Below are positions 53,901-62,945 of a DNA stretch of 64,000 nucleotides, in pieces. Source of the DNA: an uncultured Thermoanaerobaculia bacterium (lineage in GTDB: Bacteria; Acidobacteriota; Thermoanaerobaculia; Multivoradales; Multivoraceae); contig CATOTG010000013.1 in NCBI GenBank assembly GCA_951813015.1, positions 19,854 through 83,853 on the forward strand, written 5' to 3'. Position 1 is the stretch's first letter. The number at the start of each line of letters is the position of its first letter. Position numbers and translations under genes: made by a program. Under the pieces are notes generated by a model. The model made no database searches, had not been told where the DNA came from, and saw nothing but the letters and a program-made list of their open reading frames with translations.

Positions 53901-54067
53901 AGAACGGCGGCGTGGTTCTCCGCGCGGCCGAGGACGCGCTGATCGAGGTCGCTGCCGAGCGGATCCGGGAAGTGCGCAGCGACGGCCTTTCGATGATGCC
54001 CGAGGAACTGGAGGCGGGCCTCGAGCCCGCGGACATCGCTGATCTGCTGGCGTTTCTGCGGCGCTGA
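50963..54067 (+). CDS. PVC-type haem-binding dehydrogenase (propeller, HEAT-like region, cytochrome c domain)
   Basis: 1,034 residues or slightly more. The N-terminal part is a membrane-bound-dehydrogenase-type propeller (PAFEIELAAAEPVVVDPIDL, DGRWDVRRLFADDLGM, NALRYGLDNWIHGVNGG). The middle is a long helical HEAT-like array. The C-terminus is a cytochrome c module with the haem site CARCH at about residues 915-919 and the motif GPDLSGIGRK, as in PVC-type haem-binding domains. The frame upstream of the GTG at 50963 encodes a hydrophobic stretch ending VAFTAC, so it is likely a lipoprotein with a non-ATG start near 50921. The oxidised substrate is unknown. Confidence 0.85.
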   Translation: MAFTACAPPAPDGAPPGFEIHPAFEIELAAAEPVVVDPIDLAFDERGRAFVLELPGYPDMERPARIAALSDQDGDGRWDVRRLFADDLGMADSILPWRRGLLVAAPPDILYLEDTNGDGRADRRDVLLSGFAEGNPQHNVNALRYGLDNWIHGVNGGNGARPFWPDSPNEAIDIGQDDFRVDFRAEREARRFERTGRGAGGFGMTFGPWGRTFGTHNLDHLSQLLIPRRYLGRLPVSRQNARLRLAPHPDGGPAELFPIGDRQTRPNHPEQSSRFSAACAVTAYGGGAFHVAGLTDRGLEVFVADPSANVVHRAVVDTTGAAARASRGRAGVEFLASTDPLFRPVNLHVGPDGALYVLDMHRGVIEHPEWIPDTMEAALDLYEGDERGRIYRVVPASGLPAWAENFDGFDRSRPAELIEALGHENRWRRLTAQRLLVEDHRGGPPETLVRALRERMTGPGAPVGRLHAMWTLAGLDALDPAGLLALLQDSHSELRRNALLAVEETPGAPAPGLAGAVVDLIGDREPGVRMQAILTAGLLLESEAFAGPEFGEAVAAAVVAGIVRPGGEQPAGSAAGTMARPDDGPWLLRAAVSVLADDPVASLGRLLESGGEGGVAADVIERVAQLVPADRIGEMVGDPAVLRALSEPGNDGSGAARALLVGLAAASGAANAEVERATLLGPLRRLRASDDDRLAEAAWRLSAALAVDVATEELALLDCAGWRAADPTREMRERLGALALFGLRRTWGSGREEAVPDCPGGRSAANRMALSGGTWLERMGSLLEVRQPEAVQRGAMAELAAAEEGAVAAHLIERWPYLGPAARRDAGSYLIRGRGRHGALLDALESGRIRLGEMNFMLERRRFLLRSPDPDVRRRAAALFDDAGVVSRPEALAALRPALELDGDPERGGGLFLELCARCHRSGEMGGGPGPDLSGIGRKSAETLMHDILDPNAAVDASYVNYIVETVEGDVFSGLLVERENGGVVLRAAEDALIEVAAERIREVRSDGLSMMPEELEAGLEPADIADLLAFLRR

Positions 54068-54073
54068 ACGGAG

Positions 54074-55513
54074 CTACTGCGGGCGAACCGCTTCGATCTC
54101 CAGGAAGCGCTCCTTGAGGCGCACCGCCTGCTCGAGATCGAGGATCAGGTAGATCTCGTTGGGCCGCGGCCCCCGTCGCAGGTAGTCGTACAGGTAGCCG
54201 GGGAGCTTGTCGTGACGGCCCAGTGCACGCCAGACCGCCTCTGCGGCGAGATCGCGCGCGCGTTCGAGGAACGGCGTCGTGACGCGGTGCTCGAACGGGC
54301 GCAGGTCGTGCATCGCCTCGAGCGCGAGGTAGTTGAGACGACGCGTCGTCTCGTCGACGGGATAGGAGAGCACGGTGTGGAAGGGAAGCTCGTCTCCGAA
54401 CCAGGGCGGCAGGGATTCCAGGGCTGTGTTCGGCCCCAGCGGGTAGGGCTCTGCGTTGGTCGGATGGTTCGTGTAGAGCAGCAGGTCGCCGTCCCATCCC
54501 CGTTCCTCCAGGGCTTCGATCAGGGCGACCGTCGTGTACTGGTGGTCGCCGTGGTTGTCGAGCAGCGGATTCGGCGCCGCGATCAGTTCCGGCCCCACCC
54601 AGTCCACCTCGCGGCGGAGGTCCTCCACGAGTGCCGGCCAACTGGACTCGAAGGGCCTGGTGGCCAACTGCGGCTCGGTGTTGACTCGCCGGAAGAGGCC
54701 CGGCTCCTGCAGCTCCGTCAGGATAGCCGGCACTTCCCGCGGCCGTCGCTGGTGGAGCGCGCGCAACGTGCCGTCGAAGTAGCCGAGGTTGCGAGCCCGG
54801 TTGATCGGCACGCGACCGATAAAGGGCACCGTCAGACTGTCCCAGGTGCGGATCAGACCCTTGATCCGGTAGTGCTCGCCGGTGTCCGGAAACAGCCCGC
54901 CGTAGTTCTTGCCGCCGTAGTCGCCCGCGGTGACCGTGACGACGTCGGCGAGGGTTGTGGCGTACAGGCCGAAAGCGGCAATCTCCGCGTCGTCGGGATG
55001 TGGAGCGACGACCAGCACCCGGGTCGAATCGTCGATCGGACGGTTCGCGAACACGACCAGACGAGTCGATCCCGTACGCCAGCCGATCTGCCGGCCGACC
55101 AGGTCGACCAGCCCGGGGCCGGCGGCAGGCGAGACGTTCAGATAACGACGGCCGGTCGAGCGGGGCGCGAAGGACTGACTGAAGCTCCGGTCGCCGGACC
55201 GGAACTCGATGGACGGGTCGAGTGACGGCAGCAGGACCCTCGTCTTGACGTGGAGTTCGAGAAACGCCGTGACGCCGGCCTGGGGGGCTTCCTCCGGCCA
55301 CTCGAAACCGTTGCGGGTCAGGCGCACCTCGAACGTCTGGCCGTCACGTCGCTCGAGCGCGTAGTCGTGCGCCTGACGCGGATCGTGCCCGAAGAAGTTC
55401 CGGTAGGAACTGCCGCGGCAGTGGCCCCAGAGACCGACCGCCAGCAGGGCGATCACGAGGGCGATCCGGTACCGGTGGAATCGGAACCGGTGGAGTCGGG
55501 GCCGGGAACTCAC
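54074..55513 (-). CDS. PIG-L family deacetylase, membrane-anchored
   Basis: 479 residues from a GTG at 55513. An N-terminal membrane helix (RIALVIALLAVGLWGHC) precedes an extracytoplasmic region, then the metal-binding PHPDDAE motif at 171-177 and the DNHGDHQYTT segment with the His ligand. The LmbE/PIG-L family removes acetyl groups from N-acetylglucosaminyl and related substrates using zinc. The extra about 150 residues before the domain are unassigned. The GTG overlaps (GTGA) the stop of a reading frame that continues from the dnaE tail, suggesting coupling to that gene. Confidence 0.83.
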   Translation of the reverse strand: MSSRPRLHRFRFHRYRIALVIALLAVGLWGHCRGSSYRNFFGHDPRQAHDYALERRDGQTFEVRLTRNGFEWPEEAPQAGVTAFLELHVKTRVLLPSLDPSIEFRSGDRSFSQSFAPRSTGRRYLNVSPAAGPGLVDLVGRQIGWRTGSTRLVVFANRPIDDSTRVLVVAPHPDDAEIAAFGLYATTLADVVTVTAGDYGGKNYGGLFPDTGEHYRIKGLIRTWDSLTVPFIGRVPINRARNLGYFDGTLRALHQRRPREVPAILTELQEPGLFRRVNTEPQLATRPFESSWPALVEDLRREVDWVGPELIAAPNPLLDNHGDHQYTTVALIEALEERGWDGDLLLYTNHPTNAEPYPLGPNTALESLPPWFGDELPFHTVLSYPVDETTRRLNYLALEAMHDLRPFEHRVTTPFLERARDLAAEAVWRALGRHDKLPGYLYDYLRRGPRPNEIYLILDLEQAVRLKERFLEIEAVRPQ

Positions 55514-55594
55514 CGCGGACCGGGGGGCGGCGGGCCGACGTACTCGCAGTGGCCCCGCGCGCCGAGCAGCTCGTCGATCTCGTGCCGGATCGCG

Positions 55595-58500
55595 TCAATC
55601 GATCGGCGCGCGGCTGCCGTTGGCGGCCGCGGTGACGGTCATGTCGTCGAGTTCGATCCTGAATTCCACCTCGACGCCGCCATTCGGTCGGCCGTTCGAG
55701 CCGCGATGACGGTGCTGGTCGAGCAGATCGCGGAGCCGCTCGAGATCTTCGCCGAGGACGCTGCCGGCGGCCGTCGCGGCGCTCGTGCCGTCGAGATGGA
55801 TGCGGAGGCGCCGCGAGAGCTTCGCTTCGGCTTCGGCGACCCCGATCACCTTGCCGACGACGAGGTTCGGATCCTCGCGGCGCCGGTCGACCCGGCCGGT
55901 GAAGAAGAGCACGGCGCCGCGGTCCAGCGCCGCCTCGTACTCGGCGTAGGCGTCCGCGAACAGGACGCCTTCGATCCGGTCGGTGCGGTCTTCGAGTTGA
56001 ACGATCGCCATCTTCTGGCCGGGGTTCCGCCCCTTGCGCGTGCGCGTGGTGCGGAGCCCGCCGAGCAACGCGCCCAGAACGACTTCGGTGTCCGCGGGCA
56101 GCTTCTTCAACTGCTCGACCGTCACGTTGCCGAAGCGCTGAAGCAGCTCGCGGTGGTCGTCCAGGGGATGGCTGGTGGCGAAGAACCCGAGTGCCTCCTT
56201 CTCGTGGGCAAGGAGTTCGCTCGGGGTCCAGGGCGGCACGGAAGGCAGGTCCTGGTCGGCTTCTTCCTCGGTCCCGGACTCGTCCGCGGCGCCGAAGAGC
56301 AGGCTCGCCTGGCCGCTCTCCCGGTCGGCTGCGGCACGCTGGCCGGCCTTGATCGCCGGCTCGAGCGCCTGCAGCATGGCGGCCCGCTGGTCCTGGCCGT
56401 GGACACGGTCGAAGGCGCCGGACTTGATCAGCGCCTCGATCGCGGTGCGGTTGACGACTTGGAGCGGCACTCGCCGGCAGAAGTCCCACAGACTGCGGAA
56501 GGGCCCGCCCTCGCTGCGCGCCTCGAGGATCGCGCGCACGGCCTTCTCGCCCACGCCCTTGACCGCGGACAGGCCGAAGCGGATGTGGCCGTTGGCGCTC
56601 GTGTGCTCTTCGTCGGGATCGAAGACGACGTGGAAGCGGACGCCGGAACGGTCGATGTCGGGCGGGCCGACCTTGATTCCGGTTCGGTCGCCCGGGAGCT
56701 TCACCCGACCGCACTCGTCGACATAGTGGACCAGCTTGTCCGTGTTGTCGGCGGCGTAGGTGAGGACCGCGGCCATGTACTGGACCGGGAAGCAGGTCTT
56801 CAGGTAAGCCGTCTGGTAGGCGAGCAGGGTGTAGCCCACCGAGTGGGACTTGTTGAAGCCGTAGCCGGCGAACTCCTCGATCAGGCTGAACAGACCGGTC
56901 GCCTGTGCCTTGCTCAGGCCCTTCTCCTGGGCGCCGGCGAGGAACCGCTGCTTCGCCGCGTTGATCGTCTTGCGGCTCTTCTTGCTGATCGCCTTGATCA
57001 GGGTGTAGGCCTCCCGCAGCGGCACGTCGCCCAACTCGTGGACGATCTGCATGACCTGTTCCTGGTAGACCATGATGCCGTGGGTGTCGGCGGTGTGCCG
57101 GTCGACGATCTCGTGGACCTGAGGCGTCGCTTCGCGACCGTGCTTGCGGTCGCAGTAGGTCCCGATGAGCGCCATCGGACCCGGACGGAACAGGGCGTTG
57201 GCGGCGACGAGATCCTCGATCCGGTCGGGCTTCATCTGCAGCAGCAGGTTGCGCATGCCCTCGGACTCGAACTGGAACGTGCCCGCCGTATCGGCGCGGG
57301 CGAAGACGTCGAGAACCCGCCGGTCGGCGAGATCGATGTGGTCGAGATCGAGCGGGTCGCGACCCTCGGGGGCATCGGGAACGGCCGCCGCGATGGCTTC
57401 CGGCGGAAGCGTCTCGCGCACGAGTTGGCGGCAGCGCTCGATGATGGACAGGGTGGTCAACCCCAGGAAATCCATCTTGAGCAGGCCCATCTTCTCGACG
57501 GTCGGGCCGTCCCACTGGGTCACCAGGATGTCTCTGGAACCCTGGCTGCGATTCGTCGCGAGCGGAACCAGGTTCTCCAGCGGTTGGGTCGCGATGACGA
57601 GGCCGGCGGCGTGGACGCCGCTGTGCCGGGTGATCCCCTCGAGCTTCTGCGCGGTGGCGATCACCTCCCGTATCTGCTCGTCTTCGCTCTGGAGCTCCTT
57701 GAGTTCCTTCTCGCGCTCCAGAGCCTGCTCGATCGTCACCCCGAGCTCGCCGCCGATCAACTTGCAGATCCGGTCGACCTTGGGCAGCGGCAGCTCGTGG
57801 ACCCGTCCGACGTCGCGAATCGCGGCGCGGGCCTTCATCGTGCCGAAGGTGATGATCTGGGCAACGTAGCCGTACTTCTCGCGGACGTACTCGAGGATCT
57901 CGGCCCGGCCGTCCTGGCACAGGTCGATGTCGATGTCGGGGTACTCGCTGCGGTCGGGATCGGTGAAGCGCTCGAACAGGAGGCCGTAGCGCACGGGGCA
58001 GGCGTGGGAGAACCCGAGCGTGTAGCCGACCATCGTGCCGACGCCCGATCCTCGGGCGGTCGCCGGGATGCCTCGCTTGCGGGCCTCGTTGACGAAGTCC
58101 CAGACGATCAGGAAGTAGGCGCTGATCCGCTTGCCGGCCAGCACCGAGAGTTCGTGGTCGAGGCGTTGCCGGTGCGCTTCCTCGATCCGGTCGCCGTAGC
58201 GCCAGGCGAGACCGGCCTCGCTGAGTTCGCGCAGGGCCTTGTCGCAGTCGGCGTGGAGGGCCGCCAGCTCCTCCTCGCCGGGCAGCTCGGCGAGGGGCTC
58301 GACCCGGTAGCCGGCGCAGAAGCGATCGAACCACGCGGCGCTGCCGGGCTTCGGTTCATCCGTGCCCGCGGGAAGCGCCTCCGCAGGGATGCGCTCGACT
58401 CGCACCAGGGGGGCATGGTTGGCTGAGAAATCCAGCTCGACGTTGCAGCGGTCGGCGATCCGGCGCGTGTTCAGGATCGCCCCGGCCGTCTCGGGATCGC

Positions 58501-59323
58501 TGAACCGCCCGACCATCTGCTCCGGGCTCTTGACGTAGAGCTCCTTCGGGTAGTGGAGCCGGTTCTCCTCCTGCTTCGACTTTCCGGTCGAGACGCAGAT
58601 CAAGGTGTCGTGGCTGTCCCAGTCCGCTGCGGTCAGGAAGTGGGAGTCGTTGTCGCATACCAGCGGCAGGTCGAGTTCCGCTGCGAGCCGCAGAATCTGC
58701 TCGTTGACCTGGTCCTGCTCGGGGGTGTCGTGGCGCTGCAACTCCAGGTAGAAGCAGGGCTCCCCCTGTTCGTCGTCGGGGAAGGTCCGTCGGTGCCACT
58801 CCGCTTCTTGCCTGGCCCGTTCGTAGTCGCTGTCGGCGCCGGTCTCGATGTGGCGCCGCAGGTGGTAGGCAAGCGACGAACCGAGGTGACCGTTGATCGC
58901 GATCAGCCCCTCGCTCCACTGGCGGAGGGTCTCCTTGTCCATTCTGGGCTTGTAGTAGAAGCCCTCGATGAAGCTGTCGGAAGAGAGTTTGACCAGGTTC
59001 CGCCATCCGGTCTCGTTGCGTGCCAGCAGAACGAGGTGAAAGCCGCCGTCGGCTACGCCCTGGGTTTCCTTGTAGCGCCGGTCGGATGTCTCCGTCTTGA
59101 TGTCGGGCGCCACGTACGCCTCGATGCCGAGGATCGGCTTGATGCCCTTCTTGCGACAGGCTTCGTAGAAGGCGACCGCGCCGTACAGATTGCCGTGATC
59201 CGTCAGCGCGACCGCGTCCATGCCGAGCGCGTCGATCCGGTCAACCAGAGGCCCGATCCGGTTGCCCCCGTCGAGCAGCGAGTACTCGGAGTGGAGGTGG
59301 AGGTGGACGAAGTCCGTTGTCAT
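55595..59323 (-). CDS. dnaE: DNA polymerase III alpha subunit
   Basis: 1,242 residues, the main replicative polymerase. The N-terminal PHP domain begins FVHLHLHSEYSLLDGG. Palm catalytic Asp residues are in PDIDIDLCQDGR (462-467). The finger region includes QWDGPTVEKMGLLKMDFLGL. A helix-hairpin region and a C-terminal OB domain (EVVLGALLGGLRTTRTRKG) follow. Length and order are normal for DnaE. After the stop at 55595, one frame over, 30 codons of coding-like sequence (IDAIRHEIDELLGARGHCEY) run to a TGA at 55510 that overlaps the next start, so the true C-terminus may be longer (see findings). Confidence 0.95.
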   Translation of the reverse strand: MTTDFVHLHLHSEYSLLDGGNRIGPLVDRIDALGMDAVALTDHGNLYGAVAFYEACRKKGIKPILGIEAYVAPDIKTETSDRRYKETQGVADGGFHLVLLARNETGWRNLVKLSSDSFIEGFYYKPRMDKETLRQWSEGLIAINGHLGSSLAYHLRRHIETGADSDYERARQEAEWHRRTFPDDEQGEPCFYLELQRHDTPEQDQVNEQILRLAAELDLPLVCDNDSHFLTAADWDSHDTLICVSTGKSKQEENRLHYPKELYVKSPEQMVGRFSDPETAGAILNTRRIADRCNVELDFSANHAPLVRVERIPAEALPAGTDEPKPGSAAWFDRFCAGYRVEPLAELPGEEELAALHADCDKALRELSEAGLAWRYGDRIEEAHRQRLDHELSVLAGKRISAYFLIVWDFVNEARKRGIPATARGSGVGTMVGYTLGFSHACPVRYGLLFERFTDPDRSEYPDIDIDLCQDGRAEILEYVREKYGYVAQIITFGTMKARAAIRDVGRVHELPLPKVDRICKLIGGELGVTIEQALEREKELKELQSEDEQIREVIATAQKLEGITRHSGVHAAGLVIATQPLENLVPLATNRSQGSRDILVTQWDGPTVEKMGLLKMDFLGLTTLSIIERCRQLVRETLPPEAIAAAVPDAPEGRDPLDLDHIDLADRRVLDVFARADTAGTFQFESEGMRNLLLQMKPDRIEDLVAANALFRPGPMALIGTYCDRKHGREATPQVHEIVDRHTADTHGIMVYQEQVMQIVHELGDVPLREAYTLIKAISKKSRKTINAAKQRFLAGAQEKGLSKAQATGLFSLIEEFAGYGFNKSHSVGYTLLAYQTAYLKTCFPVQYMAAVLTYAADNTDKLVHYVDECGRVKLPGDRTGIKVGPPDIDRSGVRFHVVFDPDEEHTSANGHIRFGLSAVKGVGEKAVRAILEARSEGGPFRSLWDFCRRVPLQVVNRTAIEALIKSGAFDRVHGQDQRAAMLQALEPAIKAGQRAAADRESGQASLLFGAADESGTEEEADQDLPSVPPWTPSELLAHEKEALGFFATSHPLDDHRELLQRFGNVTVEQLKKLPADTEVVLGALLGGLRTTRTRKGRNPGQKMAIVQLEDRTDRIEGVLFADAYAEYEAALDRGAVLFFTGRVDRRREDPNLVVGKVIGVAEAEAKLSRRLRIHLDGTSAATAAGSVLGEDLERLRDLLDQHRHRGSNGRPNGGVEVEFRIELDDMTVTAAANGSRAPID

Positions 59324-59477
59324 GCTCGAGGGAAAGAGTCGGCGTCGCAGGCAATCGGGCTCAGGGCCTTCGCCGCGCGCTCGTGACGGCGCCTAGCTTC
59401 TCACCGCGGCGGCGCCGGCGCAAGAGCAGTCAGGCGCCTGAATCGGGTTGCCGCGGGCCGTTCCCGTCTAGATCTGT

Positions 59478-61807
59478 GTGGCCGCGGTCCCGAGGTCAGC
59501 GCAGAGGCCCCGGGCGTTGGTCCAGGCGCCGCTCTTGCCCCTGGCCGCGGTGCTTGTCGCCGCGATTGTCGCCGATGGGCGCGGCCCCGATCAGCCGGGT
59601 GTCCTCGACCCCGAACGGCCGGTCACCGCCGACGTCGCCGTTCCGGTGCTCGGCGCGGCGTCCTGGCAGCCCGTGTGGCGTGGTCCCGCGCCAGGCGCGG
59701 ACCGCTCCGCGCGCCCCCCGTCGGGGGCACAAAGGCGGCCCGCCGAGGAGGGTTGGGCCGCGAGGGTGCGGGTCCTGGCGGTCGAGCAGGGCGGCCGGCC
59801 GGTTTCGGGACCAAATCGAGCCTGGCTCCGGCTGCGGGGCGCGGCACGTCCACCACCGGAGCGGCTGCTCCGCGTGCGCGGCTACTTCAGCCGGCGTCAG
59901 TCCTACCGGAATCTGAACGTCTCCGAACGGGAGAATGGGGGCTGAACGTGAAGAGCCGGCGGCTGTTGACCGGTACAGGTGGAGCGCCCGGCCGGCTTCA
60001 GGGCGCTGCGCTTCGACTGCGCCACGGTCTCTTCGCCGCCGTGACCTCGACCGACCGGCCGGGAGCGATTCTCGCCCAGGCCCTGGTGTTCGGCGATGGG
60101 CGCCGGGTGCCTCCGACCTGGAAGACGGGACTGCGGCGTGCAGGCCTTTCCCACCTGCTCGCGGTTTCGGGCCTCCACGTGGGACTGATCCTGGGAGGTT
60201 TCTGGTGGCTGTTCGGCGGAATCTCGAATCGGTTGACCGCCTGGGGCGGCGTGTCCGTTCTCCTGCTCTACGGGTGCCTGGTCGGTCCGCGGCCGTCGCT
60301 GCTGCGAGCCGCGCTCATGGCCCTGCTCGTCATTCTGGCGCTGGCGGTGGAGCGGCCGCCGCAGGCCCTGAACTCGCTCTGCGCGGCGCTGATCGTCATT
60401 CTGTTTCTCGACCCGCGAGCCGCCTTCGATCTCGGTTTCCAGCTCAGTTTCCTGGCAACTGCGGGGATTCTCCTGCTGGCGCCACGCTTGCTCAGGTCGT
60501 GGCGCAGAGGGGGAGTCCGGGGCCCGGGAGGCCATGTGGCGGCCGGTCTGGCGGTGACTGTTGCCGCCCAACTCGCGACTCTGCCGGTCACCGCGGTCCG
60601 GATGGGTCTGCTGACGCCGCTGGCGCCGGCCCTCAACCTCCTGTTCGTGCCCTGGACGGCATTGGTGCTGGGAGTTTCGCTGCTCTGGGTGGTTGCGGTT
60701 GCGGGCGCCTCGCTCCCGTTGGCCTGGCGGGTGGCCGAGCCCGCCGCCGCCATTCTCCTCGGGGTGCTCGACCTGCTGGCCCAGCCCTTTGCCTGGCTCG
60801 CGGAACTCCCTCCGGGCGCCTGGCTGGCGGCGCCCGTCAGCGTCGAATCGGGCGCCGCGCTGACGCTGGCGCTCTGGCTTGGCATCCTCTTGTCCGGAAC
60901 TCGGCGCGCCGCCTACGCGCTGTCGCTGGTTCTCGTGTGCACGCCGGCGCCGGCCGACCCTGAGCCGAGGCTGGTCATGCTGGACGTGGGTCAGGCGGAG
61001 GCGCTGTTGCTGCGGAGCGGCCAGCGCGGGCCGGTGATCCTGATTGACGGCGGCGGCTTCCGTCAGGGCAACTTCGCAGAGGCGGCCCTGCTTCAGACCC
61101 TGGCTGCGGAAGGGGTCCGCCGGATCGACCTGGCCGTCCTGTCGCACGGGGACGCGGACCACTGCCAGGGCCTGCTTGAACTCACCCGGTACTTGCGGGT
61201 CGAACGCCTGTGGGCGGCTCGGGTGGAAACCCGGGATGGCTGCGGGCAGGCGTTGGCCGAGCGACTGAAGGGGCGCGTGACGATGGTCGAGCGCGGCTAC
61301 GCCGAGACGGTTGGCGCCTGGCGGCTCGAGGTCCACCATCCCGGTCCGGAACCGGGCGTTCACGGCAACTCGGCGTCGCTTGTGGTGCACGCGTGCTCAG
61401 AGGGCTCTTGCGTCCTGCTTACCGGCGACATCGACCTGGCCGGCGAAAGGGAACTGCTGGCCTGGACCCGGAGCAGGGGCGGATCGCTTCGCAGCGAGGT
61501 GCTCAAGGTCGCTCACCACGGCAGCCGGACGTCGACCGGGGCCGGGTTCCTCGACGCCGTCGCCCCCCGGTTGGCGCTGGTGTCGGCCGGCCGACGGAAT
61601 TCGTACGGTCACCCCTCGCCGGACGTGGTGGAACGGATCGAAAGCCGCAGGGCGGGCGTTCTGCGCACGGATCGTCACGGACGGATCGAAGTCCGCTTCC
61701 GCCGCCATCCTTCCGGCGTTCGACGCCCGGCGTACCAGGTCCGCGTCCTGGCCGCGCGCGGGCATCGACTGACCGGAGATCTTCCCTGGAGTCGCAGCAG
61801 GTCGTGA
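59478..61807 (+). CDS. comEC: ComEC/Rec2 family DNA-uptake channel, apparent -1 frameshift at 59937-59941
   Basis: About 776 residues after correction. The GTG at 59478 opens with a membrane helix (LLPLAAVLVAAIVADGR) and a DUF4131-type region to YRNLNVSERENGG, where a TGA follows. Adding one G to the GGGGG run at 59937-59941 joins this to LNVKSRRLLTGTGG and the rest in the other frame. The competence domain (HLLAVSGLHVGLILGG and many membrane helices) and a C-terminal metallo-beta-lactamase-like domain (LSHGDADHCQGLLE, VLKVAHHGSRTSTG) are complete. ComEC carries single-stranded DNA across the inner membrane. Divergent from dnaE. Confidence 0.85.
59660..59740 (+). repeat. possible third copy of the dispersed palindromic repeat
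   Basis: The segment from gtgtggcgtgg through ccgcgcca to gtcgggggcac resembles 19526-19612 but with several gaps. It falls in the poorly conserved N-terminal part of comEC. Weaker than the other two copies. Confidence 0.35.
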
Positions 61808-61835
61808 TGACGCATGGGCCGGTTATCCTGCCCCG

Positions 61836-62841
61836 ATGCGGAAACTCCCGTGGCAGGTGATCGCGGTTCTGGGCCCGACGGCGACCGGCAAGAGCGCGTT
61901 CGCGATAAAGCTCGCGGAGAAGCTCGGCCGGAGGGGTTGCGGAGCGGAACTGATCAGCGCCGACGCGCTGCAGGCGTACCGCGGCTTCGACATCGGCACC
62001 GCCAAGCCCGGGCCGCGAGCGCGATCCCGGGTGCGTCACCACCTGGTCGATGTGCTCGAACCGCACCAGGCGTTTTCAGCCGGCGAGTTCGCGCGCAGGG
62101 CAGGGGCCGCGGTGGAGGAGATCGAGGGCCGCGATCGCCTCCCGTTGCTGGTGGGCGGCAGCGGCTTCTACCTTCGTGCGCTGTTCGAGGGTCTCGCTCC
62201 GGTGCCGCCGGTTCCCAGCGAGGTGCGCGCGGCATTGCGCGGCGAGTTGCGGTCCGGCGGCCTCGAGCCGTTGCTCGAGGAGTTGCGTGTCGTTGACCCG
62301 GAGAGCGCGGCGGGGCTGTCCGCCGGCGACACGCAGCGCATCCTGCGGGCTCTGGAGGTGGTTCGCTTCACCGGCCGGACGCTTCCGGGCTGGCAGCGCG
62401 CGGGCTCGGAAGCGGCGCTCGACAGGCGTGTACTCAAGATCGGATTGACCCTGCCGAGACCGCTTCTGTACGATGCGATCAAGGTGCGGGCCGGACGCAT
62501 GCTGGAGCGTGGATGGCTGGCCGAAGTGAAGCGCCTGCGGGAACGCGCCGGGTTTCGTGCCGGGGCTTCCTGGGCTGAGTTGCCGGCGTGTCAGGCCATC
62601 GGCTACCGGCAGTTTGCCGATCACCTGGATGGGAAGTCGACGCTGGAGCAGGCCTTGGAAGAGGACGATCCGCGCCACTCGCCGTTACGCCAAGCGACAG
62701 GAGACATGGTTCCGCCGGGAGACCGACGTATGCTGGATCGACATCTCCGGCAAAGCAGGCACAGAACGGGCGTTGCGGCGCATCGTCGAGGCCCGGGTCG
62801 AGGCCCGAACCGCGGCGCGGGCATCGGCGGCGCCGGCATGA
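61836..62841 (+). CDS. miaA: tRNA dimethylallyltransferase, apparent +1 frameshift near 62663
   Basis: About 334 residues after correction. The P-loop GPTATGKS (13-20) and SADALQAYRGFDIGTAKP identify MiaA, which isopentenylates A37 of UNN-reading tRNAs. The first frame is good to LEQALEE. There the family expects a TRxYAKRQxTWFR segment, which is present only one frame over (TIRATRRYAKRQETWFRRE), continuing to a TGA at 62839-62841. Removing one G from the GG at 62663-62664 joins them. Read without correction the protein would end in an unrelated tail at 62915. A housekeeping gene with this lesion hints at sequencing error. Confidence 0.85.
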
Positions 62842-62945
62842 ACCGTCGCCCGGTCTGGTCGGCGCGAACGCCAGGCTTGCTGCGCCGGCCGGCTGTCCAG
62901 GCGGCGCTGGCATGAACCGCCGCCGGGGCTGGTCGGCCGCTCCGG
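62835..62945 (+). repeat. direct repeat, 74-nt period, duplicating a gene start
   Basis: The block ggcatgaaccg followed by cgcc and tggtcggc occurs with its ATG at 62838 and again at 62912. The first copy opens a 25-codon frame that ends (TGA) on the ATG of the second. The second copy starts the lipoprotein gene. Confidence 0.8.

Noticed and set aside
59937..59948. TGA in comEC as a second selenocysteine codon
   Set aside because: A second in-frame TGA follows within two codons and the homologous protein continues in a different frame, so it is an indel, not recoding.
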